Shown here piece by piece: positions 1-9,092 of a stretch of 43,569 nucleotides of DNA. This stretch comes from Arcobacter sp. CECT 8985. Lineage in GTDB: Bacteria > Campylobacterota > Campylobacteria > Campylobacterales > Arcobacteraceae. Position numbers and translations under genes: made by a program. Location: NCBI RefSeq assembly GCF_004116495.1, contig NZ_PDKC01000024.1, forward strand, positions 1 to 43,569. Direction: 5' to 3'. The notes below the pieces were generated by a model. It worked only from the letters and a program-made list of their open reading frames with translations, was not told the origin of the DNA and did no database searches. How positions within the stretch are numbered: position 1 is the stretch's first letter; each line of letters starts with the position of its first letter.

Positions 1-908
1 TTTTTAATCCTTACAATTGAGTCTTTTTCAAAAGATATTCTATTTTTATCAAATTTCTTTTCTAGTGTTTTTTTGATTTTATTTGGTTTTATATTTATTA
101 CTTTGAAGATGATCTCATCTTTTTCATATTTTATAAATTCTAAATGTTGATTAAACTGTTTTATTAGAAAATGTATATTATTTCTTAATTCTTTTTGTTT
201 TAAAAAACTATTTTCATACTTTTTTAAAACAAGTTCTCTTTGTATTGAACTAGATGGAATATTTGTTTTTGAGTATAAAGACTCAATTTTATTATTTAGT
301 AAATTACTCTGATTTGAATAATCAAAATAACTTATAAAATTTGTGAGCAATATTATTAATAGAAAAATAGTTATAGAAATAATAGACTTAAAGCTAAATT
401 TCGAAGAGTTATAAAACTTTAAATCAATACTATTTTTTGAAAGCTTTATCTCATCAATTCTATTTTTTATATTTATTGCTTCTTCAATTTTTACAGGAAC
501 TTTTACTAAAAGTCCTTTTATTTTTTTAAAGTATAAATCTTCAAAATAAAAAGATTCAAAGTCAATTAATTCATTTTGTGCAAAATAGATATTATTTATA
601 TTTGACATAGGAATATCACTATTTTTAATACTATTAAAAATCTCATCATTTATATAAGCAAATGCAATATATCTATTTTGTTCAATTTTTTTAACATTAA
701 AAGCGTAGTTATTGTTTTTATCTAAGTATTCATCAAATAAAGAAGGAACTATTTTTAATGCTTTTTTTTCACTGTGTACTGGAATAGTGAAAATCTTAAC
801 CCAATAAAATTCAGGGGATAAAATAATATCAACTTTAGATGTTATATTATATTTTTTGTTCTTTACTAAATAGAGTTTATCTATTTTTTCATTTGATAGT
901 AAATTCAA
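1..908 (-). CDS. GspL-like inner-membrane protein, partial (runs off left edge)
   Basis: The minus frame is open from a TTG at 908-906 to the window edge, about 302 codons with no stop when translated by hand. It overlaps the end of the upstream gene by 20 bases. The TTG follows AAGG at about 9 bases, and no in-frame ATG is near. The protein has a soluble N-terminal part of about 175 residues, one membrane segment around residues 175-198 (rich in I, L, F, T), then a Lys/Glu/Asn-rich, coiled-coil-prone region and a compact C-terminal part. That order (cytoplasmic domain, single helix, periplasmic domain) is the GspL/PilM-PilN plan. With gspG and gspF just upstream, a type II secretion assembly-platform role is inferred. 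The family is not proven from sequence motifs. Confidence 0.6.
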   Translation of the reverse strand, partial: MNLLSNEKIDKLYLVKNKKYNITSKVDIILSPEFYWVKIFTIPVHSEKKALKIVPSLFDEYLDKNNNYAFNVKKIEQNRYIAFAYINDEIFNSIKNSDIPMSNINNIYFAQNELIDFESFYFEDLYFKKIKGLLVKVPVKIEEAINIKNRIDEIKLSKNSIDLKFYNSSKFSFKSIISITIFLLIILLTNFISYFDYSNQSNLLNNKIESLYSKTNIPSSSIQRELVLKKYENSFLKQKELRNNIHFLIKQFNQHLEFIKYEKDEIIFKVINIKPNKIKKTLEKKFDKNRISFEKDSIVRIK

Positions 909-1548
909 GTAAATCTGCCTTTTTATTTTTTATATCTATTAAAATTTTTGAATATATTTGTGATTTGTTTTGTTTTATATTTATATTGCAAAATAAAAAA
1001 TTATTATCTATTGGTTTATAAGAAAGATAATCTTTTATTTTAAATATATTTTTATCATGGTATTTTTCATAAAAATTATTAATTACTGATTGTACTTGTT
1101 TGTATGAGTTATATTTACTGTTTTTGAAAATAGATTGTTCTATATAGAAACTATTTTCAATATTGAATTTAATAAATAAAAAATCAAGTTTTTGTTTTAC
1201 TTTATAATATAAATCCATTTTGTTTGTATTAAATGAATCTATTAAGAAGTTTAGATTTACACTATTTTTACTTGCTAATTTCAATGCAACATTTATATCA
1301 ATATTCTTAATTTTAAAGGGAAGTTGTTTGTATTCATCTTCATCTAAATTTTTTGAAAACTCATTTAAGTTTTCATGATTTGCCAACTCTTTTGAGATAT
1401 TTTTTATTAAAATCTCTGCTTGTGTAAAATCTAAATCTTTTGTTGTTTTATTTATATATTCATCTGTTTGTTTTAGATTTGTAATAATTAATAAAGATAT
1501 TATTGTTATAAAAAAAATAGTACTTAGTAAAATTATAGCTTTTTTCAT
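889..1548 (-). CDS. Membrane-anchored T2SS-associated protein, GspK-like candidate
   Basis: A 219-residue protein with one N-terminal hydrophobic helix (about residues 3-24) followed by a soluble, Lys/Asn-rich domain that would lie in the periplasm. It starts two bases after the gspF stop and overlaps the following GspL-like gene, so it is translated within the same operon. GspK, the large minor pseudopilin, often sits between the small pseudopilins and GspL, and the repeated Asn/Ile/Lys-rich C-terminal segment could match it. However, the N-terminus lacks the Gly-Phe-Thr-Leu-x-Glu prepilin cleavage motif seen in its neighbours. The GspK label is therefore an inference from position and topology; I do not recognise the family directly. 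Confidence 0.55.
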   Translation of the reverse strand: MKKAIILLSTIFFITIISLLIITNLKQTDEYINKTTKDLDFTQAEILIKNISKELANHENLNEFSKNLDEDEYKQLPFKIKNIDINVALKLASKNSVNLNFLIDSFNTNKMDLYYKVKQKLDFLFIKFNIENSFYIEQSIFKNSKYNSYKQVQSVINNFYEKYHDKNIFKIKDYLSYKPIDNNFLFCNINIKQNKSQIYSKILIDIKNKKADLLEFTIK

Positions 1549-1550
1549 AA

Positions 1551-2762
1551 CTATCCTAAATTCATTGAAAAAATAGGTAAAAGCATCGCAACTACAATAA
1601 ATCCAATAATAGAGCCAACAATTAACATAAAAACTGGTTCAATTAAAGATAAAAAGATAGCGATTTTATCACTATTTGTTTCATTATAAAGTTTTGCTAA
1701 GTTGTTTAAAATTTGGCTTAATTTACTTGTTTGTTCACCTATACTTATTGACTGAATAAATGAGTCTTCTATTTTATAAATTTTACTATTTTTTAAAAAA
1801 CTTGATAGCTTTTGTCCTTCAACAACTGAGTCTGAGGCTTCAATAAATAGTTTTTTGATTACTTCATTTTTTAGAACATTTGCACTTAAATTTATTGATT
1901 GAACTACAGGAACACCTGATTTTATTAGCATAGAGTTCATATAAGAGAATCTACTTAGTTCAGATACTTCTATAAGCTTTGAAAAAAATGGAAGTTTTAA
2001 AACAATAGAATGAATAAAATATCTAAAGTTATAGATTTTTCTTAAACAGTATGAAAATAAAAAAATCATGAAAATCAAACAAAAAAATATCATTTGATAA
2101 TTATTTGAAAAAAAATCACCCATTTGAATTGTTATTTTTGTAATAAGTGGTAGCTCTTGATCTATTTGAGTAAAAATCTGAGTTATTTTTGGAACAATAA
2201 AACTAAGCATAAAACCAACCATAAATATTGAGATTGTTAAAATAAAAGTTGGGTATGCCATTGCTTGGGAAACCTGTTTTTTTATTCTATTTTGTTCTTT
2301 TAAAAAGATTGATAATTCTAATAATACAGAAGATAATAATCCATTTGCTTCGCTAATTTTAATAGATTGCTTATAAAAATTTGGAATATTTATAATCTTT
2401 TGTGAATTTAGTGCATTATAGAAGTTTTTACCTTCATCTAAATAGTTATAAACTGTATCAAAAAAGATAAAATATATTCTGTTTTTTTCATATCTTTTTT
2501 TTAATAATTCAACTGCTTTAATTAAAGATATTCCAGATTCTAAATATATACTCAAATCTCTACTTAAATTACTAAGGGTTAATGTATCAATGCTTTTTTG
2601 TTTATTAAAAAATTTTGAGAAATTAAAATTTGTTGATTCAAGGTTGGTATAGTAAATTGACTTTAGCTTTAATCTTCTTTTAGCTTCAAGTAAATCTTTT
2701 GCTTCAATTTTACCTTTTGTAGAATTTCCTTTTGAATCTACACCTTTATATTTAAATAGCAT
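1551..2762 (-). CDS. gspF: Type II secretion inner-membrane platform protein GspF
   Basis: A 403-residue polytopic protein of the GspF/PilC/PulF family, which forms the inner-membrane base on which pseudopilins are assembled. The first 60 residues carry the usual short cytoplasmic lead (FKYKGVDSKGNSTKGKIEA). Two T2SSF domains follow at about residues 65-190 and 270-395, each with the family signature around GISLIKAVELL and GVPVVQSINLSANVL. Hydrophobic segments lie near residues 165-190, 220-240 and 370-395. Length is normal for the family. Its ATG overlaps the end of the preceding pseudopilin gene by 11 bases, which indicates translational coupling. Confidence 0.9.
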   Translation of the reverse strand: MLFKYKGVDSKGNSTKGKIEAKDLLEAKRRLKLKSIYYTNLESTNFNFSKFFNKQKSIDTLTLSNLSRDLSIYLESGISLIKAVELLKKRYEKNRIYFIFFDTVYNYLDEGKNFYNALNSQKIINIPNFYKQSIKISEANGLLSSVLLELSIFLKEQNRIKKQVSQAMAYPTFILTISIFMVGFMLSFIVPKITQIFTQIDQELPLITKITIQMGDFFSNNYQMIFFCLIFMIFLFSYCLRKIYNFRYFIHSIVLKLPFFSKLIEVSELSRFSYMNSMLIKSGVPVVQSINLSANVLKNEVIKKLFIEASDSVVEGQKLSSFLKNSKIYKIEDSFIQSISIGEQTSKLSQILNNLAKLYNETNSDKIAIFLSLIEPVFMLIVGSIIGFIVVAMLLPIFSMNLG

Positions 2763-3273
2763 TTAATAACCTATTTTTATTATTTTCAAATTTCTTTTTT
2801 ATTTTTTGTAGAGATAAGTATTTTTTTGGTTTTTGATATAAAGAGTTAAAAACAAAGAACTCTTTATCGTTTAAAGCAATGATATTATCACTACTTTTAC
2901 TTTTTGAAATTTTTAATATATAGTTAACTTCTTCATTGAAATAGGTTTTATTGTTAAATGATTCATAATATATTTTTTGAAATTTGTAATTATAAACTTC
3001 AATATCTGGATTATTTTTAAAAAGATTAATTTTATTTTCTTTAAAATTTCCATCTATATTTAAAAGACAATAACCTCTATTTTTTAAGCAAATAAGTTCG
3101 ATAAAGTCATTATAGTCATAATTTTTTAACAGCTGCTCTTTTATATTTTCTATATTATATTTAGTTATGTTACTTTTGTTTTTAAAGTTAAAACTAGGAA
3201 CAACTAAATATGTAACAACTAAAATTATTGATATTATAATAATTAATTCAATTAAACTAAAAGCTTTTTTCAT
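2752..3273 (-). CDS. Type IV pilin-like pseudopilin (GspH/I-like)
   Basis: A 173-residue protein starting MKKAFSLIELIIIISIILV, a class III prepilin signal: cleavage would fall after Ala4, with Phe as the N-methylated residue and Glu at position +5, followed by a hydrophobic helix to about residue 27. The remaining 145 residues are a soluble C-terminal domain of unknown fold, with two cysteines in the stretch LICLKNRGYCL. This domain does not match the conserved GspG end, so it is a minor pseudopilin, H- or I-like by position. It lies 6 bases downstream of gspG and overlaps gspF. Confidence 0.75.
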   Translation of the reverse strand: MKKAFSLIELIIIISIILVVTYLVVPSFNFKNKSNITKYNIENIKEQLLKNYDYNDFIELICLKNRGYCLLNIDGNFKENKINLFKNNPDIEVYNYKFQKIYYESFNNKTYFNEEVNYILKISKSKSSDNIIALNDKEFFVFNSLYQKPKKYLSLQKIKKKFENNKNRLLNAI

Positions 3274-3279
3274 ATTTTA

Positions 3280-3660
3280 TTATTTTTTACACTTTGAGAA
3301 ATAAATATCATCTTTTGTATTCTCTTTTTTATCTTGACCTTTTGAAATTAGATCAAATTTTTTACTATTTTCATCAACAATATAGATAAATTTATTATTC
3401 CATGCATCTTTTGGAAGAATATCGTCTTCAAAATAGTTATTCTTAACTAGTTTTTCTAGCCCTTCTTCAATAGTTGGATAAGAAGAATTCTCTAATTTGT
3501 ATAATTTTAATGTTTGTGAAATATTTTTCATTTGGATACACATTAATTTATTTTTTGCTTCATCACTTTTACCTGTTAAGTTAGGTAAAACAAGAGTAGC
3601 CAGTAGTCCTAATATAATAATTACAACCATTAATTCCATTAAAGAGAACGCCTTTTTCAA
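3280..3660 (-). CDS. gspG: Major pseudopilin GspG
   Basis: A 126-residue major pseudopilin. It opens with MKKAFSLMELMVVIIILGLL, the prepilin peptidase site plus Glu5 and hydrophobic spine. The GspG-typical stretch SYPTIEEGLEKLVKN comes next, then PKDAWNNKFIY, and a C-terminal Asp-rich end (GQDKKENTKDD) resembling the calcium-binding loop of the family. The start codon is TTG (3660-3658), preceded by AAAGG at about 8 bases. It is the first gene of the minus-strand secretion operon; the roughly 90 bases upstream, up to the terminator of the copper operon, should hold its promoter. Confidence 0.9.
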   Translation of the reverse strand: MKKAFSLMELMVVIIILGLLATLVLPNLTGKSDEAKNKLMCIQMKNISQTLKLYKLENSSYPTIEEGLEKLVKNNYFEDDILPKDAWNNKFIYIVDENSKKFDLISKGQDKKENTKDDIYFSKCKK

Positions 3661-3752
3661 TATTTAGCCTTTATTAATATTAATTTTGATAAACAGAATC
3701 AAAATAATACTAAAAAAATTATTAGTTTTATATTAGCCGATATTTAAAAGAT

Positions 3753-3777
3753 AAAAGCCTCAATATTTGAGGCTTTT
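3753..3777 (-). terminator. Rho-independent terminator of the copper efflux operon
   Basis: A perfect 11-base inverted repeat (AAAAGCCTCAA, 3-base loop, TTGAGGCTTTT) overlaps the cusA stop codon. On the minus strand the stem is followed by TATCTTTT, giving the U-rich tail. It separates the efflux operon from the gspG operon. Confidence 0.85.
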
Positions 3778-6700
3778 AATGAGAAGTTTTTGCTTCTAAT
3801 ATTTTGTCAGTTTTTTTAAGTGCTAATATATAAAATATTGCAGGTATAATTATTAAAGTTAAAAATGCAGAAGATATTATCCCTCCAATCATTGGTGCAG
3901 CTATTCTTTGCATTACTTCACTTCCTACTCCATTAATATACATAATTGGAACTAATCCTCCTAGAATTGCAAACAGTGTCATAAGTTTAGGTCTTAGTCT
4001 TAAAACAGCACCTTTATAAATATAGTGAAAAATATGCTCTTTTGTAAAGTCTAATCCTTTTTCTTTTAATTCATTCATTGCTTCATGTAAATAAACAAGC
4101 ATTACAATTGATGTTTCAGATGCAACACCAAGAAGTGCTAAGAAACCAACTATAACTGCAATAGAAATATTAAAGTTCAAATAATCTAAATAAAATATTC
4201 CTCCTGTTAGTGCAAATGGTAATGTAAAGAAAATAATCACAGTATAAGTGATATTTTTCAATGCAAAATATATTAATATAAATATAATCATTAAAGTAAA
4301 AGGAATAATATATAAAAGCTTTTGCATAGCAGCTTCTAGATATTCACTTTGTCCCGCCCACTCAAAAAAATAACCAGTAGGTAATTTGATTTCATCTAAT
4401 AATTTTTTTGCACTATCTTTATACTCTTTTGCACTAATACCATCTTTTGGTGTAATATATATAAAGTTAACATTTAAAGCTTTTTCTGATTTAATAACAG
4501 ATGGTCCCTCTTCATATTCTATATTTGCAAATAGTTTTAATGGTTGAAATCCAAGTTTTGTTTTAATCTGTAAATTTCTTAAACTATTTATATCTTCTCT
4601 TTGTGTTGTTTCATATCTTAAACTTATTGGGTATCTTTCCAAGCCTTTAAAGAATGTAGATATTTGTGTTCCTGAAACTCCTAATGAAATTGTATTTAAA
4701 ATATCATCTTTAGTAATATCGTATCTTGATAACATTTGTTCATTTATATCTATATTTAAGTAATATCCAGAGTTTATTTTATCTGATGAAACAGTAAGTG
4801 TTTTATCAAATTTTTTTAATTTTTGTTCTATTTTTAATGCAACACTTTCAAGTTTTTCATGGTCATTTCCATAAAGTTTTATACCTAAAGGAGTTCTAAT
4901 CCCAGTCAAAAGCATATCAATTCTTCCTCTAATTGGATATGTCCATGAGTTAATCAATCCTGCAACTCTTAGTTTTTCATCCATTTGTTTCATCAACTCT
5001 TTATATGTCATTCCTTCTGGCCATTTTGATTGGGGTTTTAGAGTAACTATTGTCTCAATCATTGCAAGTGGTGCAGGATCTGTTGCACTGTCTGCTCGTC
5101 CAGCTTTTCCAAAAACAGTTTCAACTTCAGGAAATGATTTTAGAATTTTATCTGTTTTTTGAGTTATCTCTTTTGATAAATCAATTCCTAATCCATAAGG
5201 AGTTACAGGCATATACATAAAAGTTTGTTCATTCATCATTGGCATAAATTCCCAATTTTGTTTTTTATATATTGGGTATGCTAAGACTAATGTAGTTAAA
5301 AATATTGCAACAATTACATATCTAAATCTTAAAGATAATTTCAATAGTGGAGAGTATATTTTTATAAAAAATCTATTTAAAAGATTTTTTTCTTCACTTA
5401 AAATTTTCCCTTTTATTAAAAATATCATTAAAATAGGAACTACAGTAATTGATAAAATGGCTCCACTTACCATTGCAAATGTTTTTGTAAATGCAAGGGG
5501 AGTAAATAATCTTCCTTCTTGACCTGTTAATGCAAAAATAGGTAAGAAAGATACTACAACCAAAATAAGTGCAAAGAATATTGGTCTTCCAACTTGTTTT
5601 GCTGATTTGATAATAATATTAATTCTTTCTTTGTTTGAAATATCTTCTTTTCCTTGAAGATGTTTATGGGCATTTTCTACCATTACAATTGTTGCATCAA
5701 CCATCGCTCCAATTGCAATAGCAATACCACCTAAACTCATTATATTTGAGCCCATTCCAAATGCTTTCATAAATAAAAATGTAAATAAAACAGTGATAGG
5801 CAAAGTTAATATAATTATAAGAGCTGAACGTGCATGAAATAAAAATAGTGCTGTTATAATCATTACAATTATTGATTCTTCTACAAGCGTTGATTTTAAT
5901 GTATCAATTGCCTTATCAATCAAAGAACTTCTATCATAAGTTTCTACAACTTTTACTCCATCAACTTTAAGTGATTCAAGTTTCTTTTTTACATTTTTTA
6001 TTACTTTATATGGATTTTCTCCATATCTTACAATAACAATGCCACCGACGGTTTCACCTTGACCATCTAAATCAGCCATACCTCTTCTATTTGTTGAGGT
6101 TACATTAATATTAGCAATATCTTTTATTTTTAAAGGTGTATTATTTACGGTTTTTATTGTAATGTTTTCTATATCATATACACTTTTTAAATAACCTCTT
6201 GCAGTAATAATGTGTTCATAACCATTCTCAAGGATAATTCTTCCACCTTTATCATCATTGCTTTCTTGAAGTGCTTTTTTTACCTCTTTTATTCCTATAT
6301 TATATTGAACCATTTTATTTTGGTTTAGAGTAATTTCATAATTTTTTATAAAACCCCCAATAGAGGCAATTTCACTTACTCCATCTACACCTAAAAGTGC
6401 ATATTTATAGTAATAATCTTGTAATGTTCTTAATTCATCTAAACTTTTAGTATCAGATTTTAGTGCATATTCATAAGCCCAACCAACACCAGTTGCATCT
6501 GGACCAATTGTAATTTTTGCATTTTGGGGAAATTCACCTTGAAGTTGAGATAATTGCTCTAAAATTCTATTTCTTGATTCATATAAATCAGTTCCATCTT
6601 TAAAAATTATATAAATTAATGCATTAGAAAAAGAACTCATTGCTCTTACTGTTTCAATATTTGGCAAACTCATCAAATTTGAAATAAGAGGGTATGAAAC

Positions 6701-6892
6701 TTGCTCTTCTATTGTTTTTGGACTTTGCCCAGCCCATTTTACTTGCACAATTACTTGTGGAGGTGAAAGATCAGGAAGGGCATCTAAACTTGTATTTTTA
6801 ACTGCCCAAATAGAACCTAAAGTTAGAATAATTACTGAAAATAAGACTAAAAATTTATTTTTTATACTATATGATATTATATTTTCAACCAT
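3776..6892 (-). CDS. cusA: Heavy-metal RND efflux pump, CusA-type (Cu+/Ag+)
   Basis: A 1038-residue inner-membrane proton antiporter of the HME-RND family, the normal length. Twelve membrane helices are expected: one at the N-terminus, blocks at about 335-535 and 870-1025, and large periplasmic loops between. The fourth-helix signature GAMVDATIVMVENAHKHLQ near residue 400 is that of the monovalent-ion (CusA) branch rather than CzcA. Conserved Glu in GVASETSIVML and Lys in VLRLRPKLMT fit the proton relay. Methionines in the periplasmic pore region (RIDMLLTGI, PAPLAMIET) are retained. It lies 8 bases after cusB and ends in a terminator. It should export copper or silver through CusC. Confidence 0.93.
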   Translation of the reverse strand: MVENIISYSIKNKFLVLFSVIILTLGSIWAVKNTSLDALPDLSPPQVIVQVKWAGQSPKTIEEQVSYPLISNLMSLPNIETVRAMSSFSNALIYIIFKDGTDLYESRNRILEQLSQLQGEFPQNAKITIGPDATGVGWAYEYALKSDTKSLDELRTLQDYYYKYALLGVDGVSEIASIGGFIKNYEITLNQNKMVQYNIGIKEVKKALQESNDDKGGRIILENGYEHIITARGYLKSVYDIENITIKTVNNTPLKIKDIANINVTSTNRRGMADLDGQGETVGGIVIVRYGENPYKVIKNVKKKLESLKVDGVKVVETYDRSSLIDKAIDTLKSTLVEESIIVMIITALFLFHARSALIIILTLPITVLFTFLFMKAFGMGSNIMSLGGIAIAIGAMVDATIVMVENAHKHLQGKEDISNKERINIIIKSAKQVGRPIFFALILVVVSFLPIFALTGQEGRLFTPLAFTKTFAMVSGAILSITVVPILMIFLIKGKILSEEKNLLNRFFIKIYSPLLKLSLRFRYVIVAIFLTTLVLAYPIYKKQNWEFMPMMNEQTFMYMPVTPYGLGIDLSKEITQKTDKILKSFPEVETVFGKAGRADSATDPAPLAMIETIVTLKPQSKWPEGMTYKELMKQMDEKLRVAGLINSWTYPIRGRIDMLLTGIRTPLGIKLYGNDHEKLESVALKIEQKLKKFDKTLTVSSDKINSGYYLNIDINEQMLSRYDITKDDILNTISLGVSGTQISTFFKGLERYPISLRYETTQREDINSLRNLQIKTKLGFQPLKLFANIEYEEGPSVIKSEKALNVNFIYITPKDGISAKEYKDSAKKLLDEIKLPTGYFFEWAGQSEYLEAAMQKLLYIIPFTLMIIFILIYFALKNITYTVIIFFTLPFALTGGIFYLDYLNFNISIAVIVGFLALLGVASETSIVMLVYLHEAMNELKEKGLDFTKEHIFHYIYKGAVLRLRPKLMTLFAILGGLVPIMYINGVGSEVMQRIAAPMIGGIISSAFLTLIIIPAIFYILALKKTDKILEAKTSH

Positions 6893-6900
6893 TTTTTATC

Positions 6901-7908
6901 CTACCAATCTTCGTCATCATCGTTATCATAAAGAGCATTTGTCACTGCATCACTATCAAGTAAAAATAGTGAGTTATTTATAACTTTTTGTCCTTGTGAA
7001 AGACCATCTAAAATTTCATATTTATTTGATGAAATTCTTTTTACTGTTACTTTAATTGGTTTAAATTCACTTTTTGAAATTGGTTCAAAAACATAATATT
7101 TGTTTGCTTTATTTAATACAGCTGTTTTAGGAAGAGTAAGCATAGTTTCACTCTTGATTTGAACTTTAACTTTAGCAAACATATTTGGGTATATTTTTCT
7201 ATCTTTATTATCTACTGTTATTCTTATATCTATTGTTTTATCTTTTTTATTAGTATTTGGATATATAAAATCTATTTTTGATTTTATAGGCTTTTGTATT
7301 CCATCAAAAAATATCTTTACATTTTGACCTACTTTTATATCTTTTAAATCACTTTCATATATTTTTGCAATAACCCACAATTTATCTATATTTGCAAGTT
7401 GTAAAAGTAGTTTACCTTTTTTTACAAATGATTTATCATTTATATTCTTTTGTAAAATAAGAGCATTGTATGGTGAATAAACTGTAACATCTTTAAAATC
7501 AGTTTTTAGATTTTTTAATCTATCTATCTCTTTTTTATTAATATCTAGAACTTGAAGTTTATTTAATGTACTTTCATAAAGTTGTTTATCTAAATCTTTT
7601 GCAATTTGTAAATCTTTGATAATATTATAAATAGTATCTGAATAGATAGAAAAAAGAGGTTCTCCTTTTTTTACATCTATAAATACTCTATTTGCATTTA
7701 GTTTTGTGATGTACCCATCATATCTTGTTACAATATCTGTAATTTTATCATCCATAATAGTGCTATTTGCATAGAAATCTTTTGTGATTGATACTTTTTC
7801 TTTTTTTACAGTAGTTACTTTTTTATTAAATAGTTGTTCTACTTCTATTACTTTTGCATTTAAAATAGTTATACTAATTAAAAATATTGGTATAAAAAAT
7901 TTTTTCAT
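6901..7908 (-). CDS. cusB: Periplasmic adaptor subunit, CusB-type
   Basis: A 335-residue membrane-fusion (HlyD/CusB) protein with an N-terminal signal peptide ending near Asn-Ala-Lys. A lipoyl/barrel-sandwich half follows (GYITKLNANRVFIDVKKGEPLFSIYS), then a short helical hairpin (about 90-140), the second lipoyl half (VYSPYNALILQKNINDKSFV), and the beta-barrel (KVGQNVKIFFDG). It is shorter than E. coli CusB and lacks its long Met-rich N-terminus. The C-terminus is a very acidic tail, DNDDDEDW, that could bind metal; this is a guess. Its ATG overlaps the cusC stop by one base, so the two are coupled. Confidence 0.88.
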   Translation of the reverse strand: MKKFFIPIFLISITILNAKVIEVEQLFNKKVTTVKKEKVSITKDFYANSTIMDDKITDIVTRYDGYITKLNANRVFIDVKKGEPLFSIYSDTIYNIIKDLQIAKDLDKQLYESTLNKLQVLDINKKEIDRLKNLKTDFKDVTVYSPYNALILQKNINDKSFVKKGKLLLQLANIDKLWVIAKIYESDLKDIKVGQNVKIFFDGIQKPIKSKIDFIYPNTNKKDKTIDIRITVDNKDRKIYPNMFAKVKVQIKSETMLTLPKTAVLNKANKYYVFEPISKSEFKPIKVTVKRISSNKYEILDGLSQGQKVINNSLFLLDSDAVTNALYDNDDDEDW

Positions 7909-9092
7909 TAATTCCCTCCATAATATATGGCTTTAGATAGTGTTGTAAAATATCTTGTTTTTTCATTTAGTGCAGAAATTTTTAAATTTATTGTTTTGTT
8001 TAGATTTTTTATAATTTTTGATGCAACATCTTTAAAATTATTATTTATACTTAGAGTTTTTTCAATATTTTTTTGAAGTTTCATAATATCTTTTTCTATT
8101 ATTTCATAATTTTTATAACTATTGTTTAACTCTTGTTGTAATATCTTTGAGTCTATTTTTAGATTTTGTCTTTCATTTTCTAAATCATCTTTTGTTTTTA
8201 AATAGGCAAATTGTGCCTTTCTTACTTTTATATTTTCTCTATCATAAATAGAAAGAGGAATAGCAACTGAAATATTTACATAGTCTTCAAATTCATTTCT
8301 ACTATAATAAGTTGCATTAAGTTTAATATCTGATGTTTTTGATGCTTCTTCATAAGCTTCTTGTTGTTTATTAAGTTTCAAATTTTGATTTAATATTTTG
8401 ATTCTTGGATGTTCATCAAAGTTAAAATGTAATATCTTTCTTTTTATATCTGTGTTTATATCTATATCATTTGTAGAAGTATATGTGATTTTTTCAAGAT
8501 TTAATTTTAATGTCTTTATATTTGTATCTAAATTATTTAATGCAACATCAAAATTTTTTATACCTATTTTTGTATCAAATATTGAGTTGATATCAACTTT
8601 TGATGTTTGATATTTTGTATTTTGTAAAGTCACTAATCTTTGTAAATTTTGTTTTTGTTTTTGTATAAAAGCTCTTTTTTCTTTTAAAATTGCAATTTTA
8701 TACACCAGTTCGTAAATTTTTGATTTTAATAGTAGTTTTTTATCTTCTAATTTAAGTGATAAAATAGTTTTATTTGTAATTTGTATAGATTGGTTTATAT
8801 CTAGTTTATCAGTTATCGGGATAACTTGAGTAATCCCGATAAACTGTGTTTGCATCGCTTCTAAATCTCTTTTATCATAATCCGAATTTGTATGAATATC
8901 AGCTATTCCAAGAGATAAAGAAGGGTTTTGATATTTTGTAGCAAGTGAAATATTTTCATTTGCTATTTTGATAGATTTTTCTATACTTTTTAATTCACTA
9001 TTTTTTGATATAGCACTATTTACAAGATTATTAATACTATTTGCACTTAAGTTTATGATAAAAAGGCCGATTAAAAATAGTGTTTTTTTCAT
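7908..9092 (-). CDS. cusC: Outer-membrane efflux channel, TolC/CusC family
   Basis: A 394-residue TolC-family (OEP) protein with a signal peptide (about residues 1-17) and long alpha-helical stretches. The two-fold OEP repeat is visible: NKNSELKSIEKSIKIANENI early and EHPRIKILNQNLKLNKQQEA in the middle. The segment NPSLSLGIAD in the first half and VNISVAIPLSIYDRENIKVR in the second are typical beta-barrel strand regions of the family. It is shorter than E. coli CusC, as in many epsilon-group members. It overlaps the adjacent genes by one base at each end, so it is translated as part of the operon. Confidence 0.87.
   Translation of the reverse strand: MKKTLFLIGLFIINLSANSINNLVNSAISKNSELKSIEKSIKIANENISLATKYQNPSLSLGIADIHTNSDYDKRDLEAMQTQFIGITQVIPITDKLDINQSIQITNKTILSLKLEDKKLLLKSKIYELVYKIAILKEKRAFIQKQKQNLQRLVTLQNTKYQTSKVDINSIFDTKIGIKNFDVALNNLDTNIKTLKLNLEKITYTSTNDIDINTDIKRKILHFNFDEHPRIKILNQNLKLNKQQEAYEEASKTSDIKLNATYYSRNEFEDYVNISVAIPLSIYDRENIKVRKAQFAYLKTKDDLENERQNLKIDSKILQQELNNSYKNYEIIEKDIMKLQKNIEKTLSINNNFKDVASKIIKNLNKTINLKISALNEKTRYFTTLSKAIYYGGN

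Noticed and set aside
839-1021. Short plus-strand reading frame of about 60 codons opposite the GspK/GspL-like genes
   Set aside because: It lies antisense to two well-supported minus frames, is composed of Phe/Leu/Ile runs typical of complementary A/T-rich sequence, and has no ribosome site.
3753-3777. CRISPR-like or repeat element
   Set aside because: It is a single perfect stem at a stop codon with a T-rich tail; no repeat units were seen here or elsewhere in the window.
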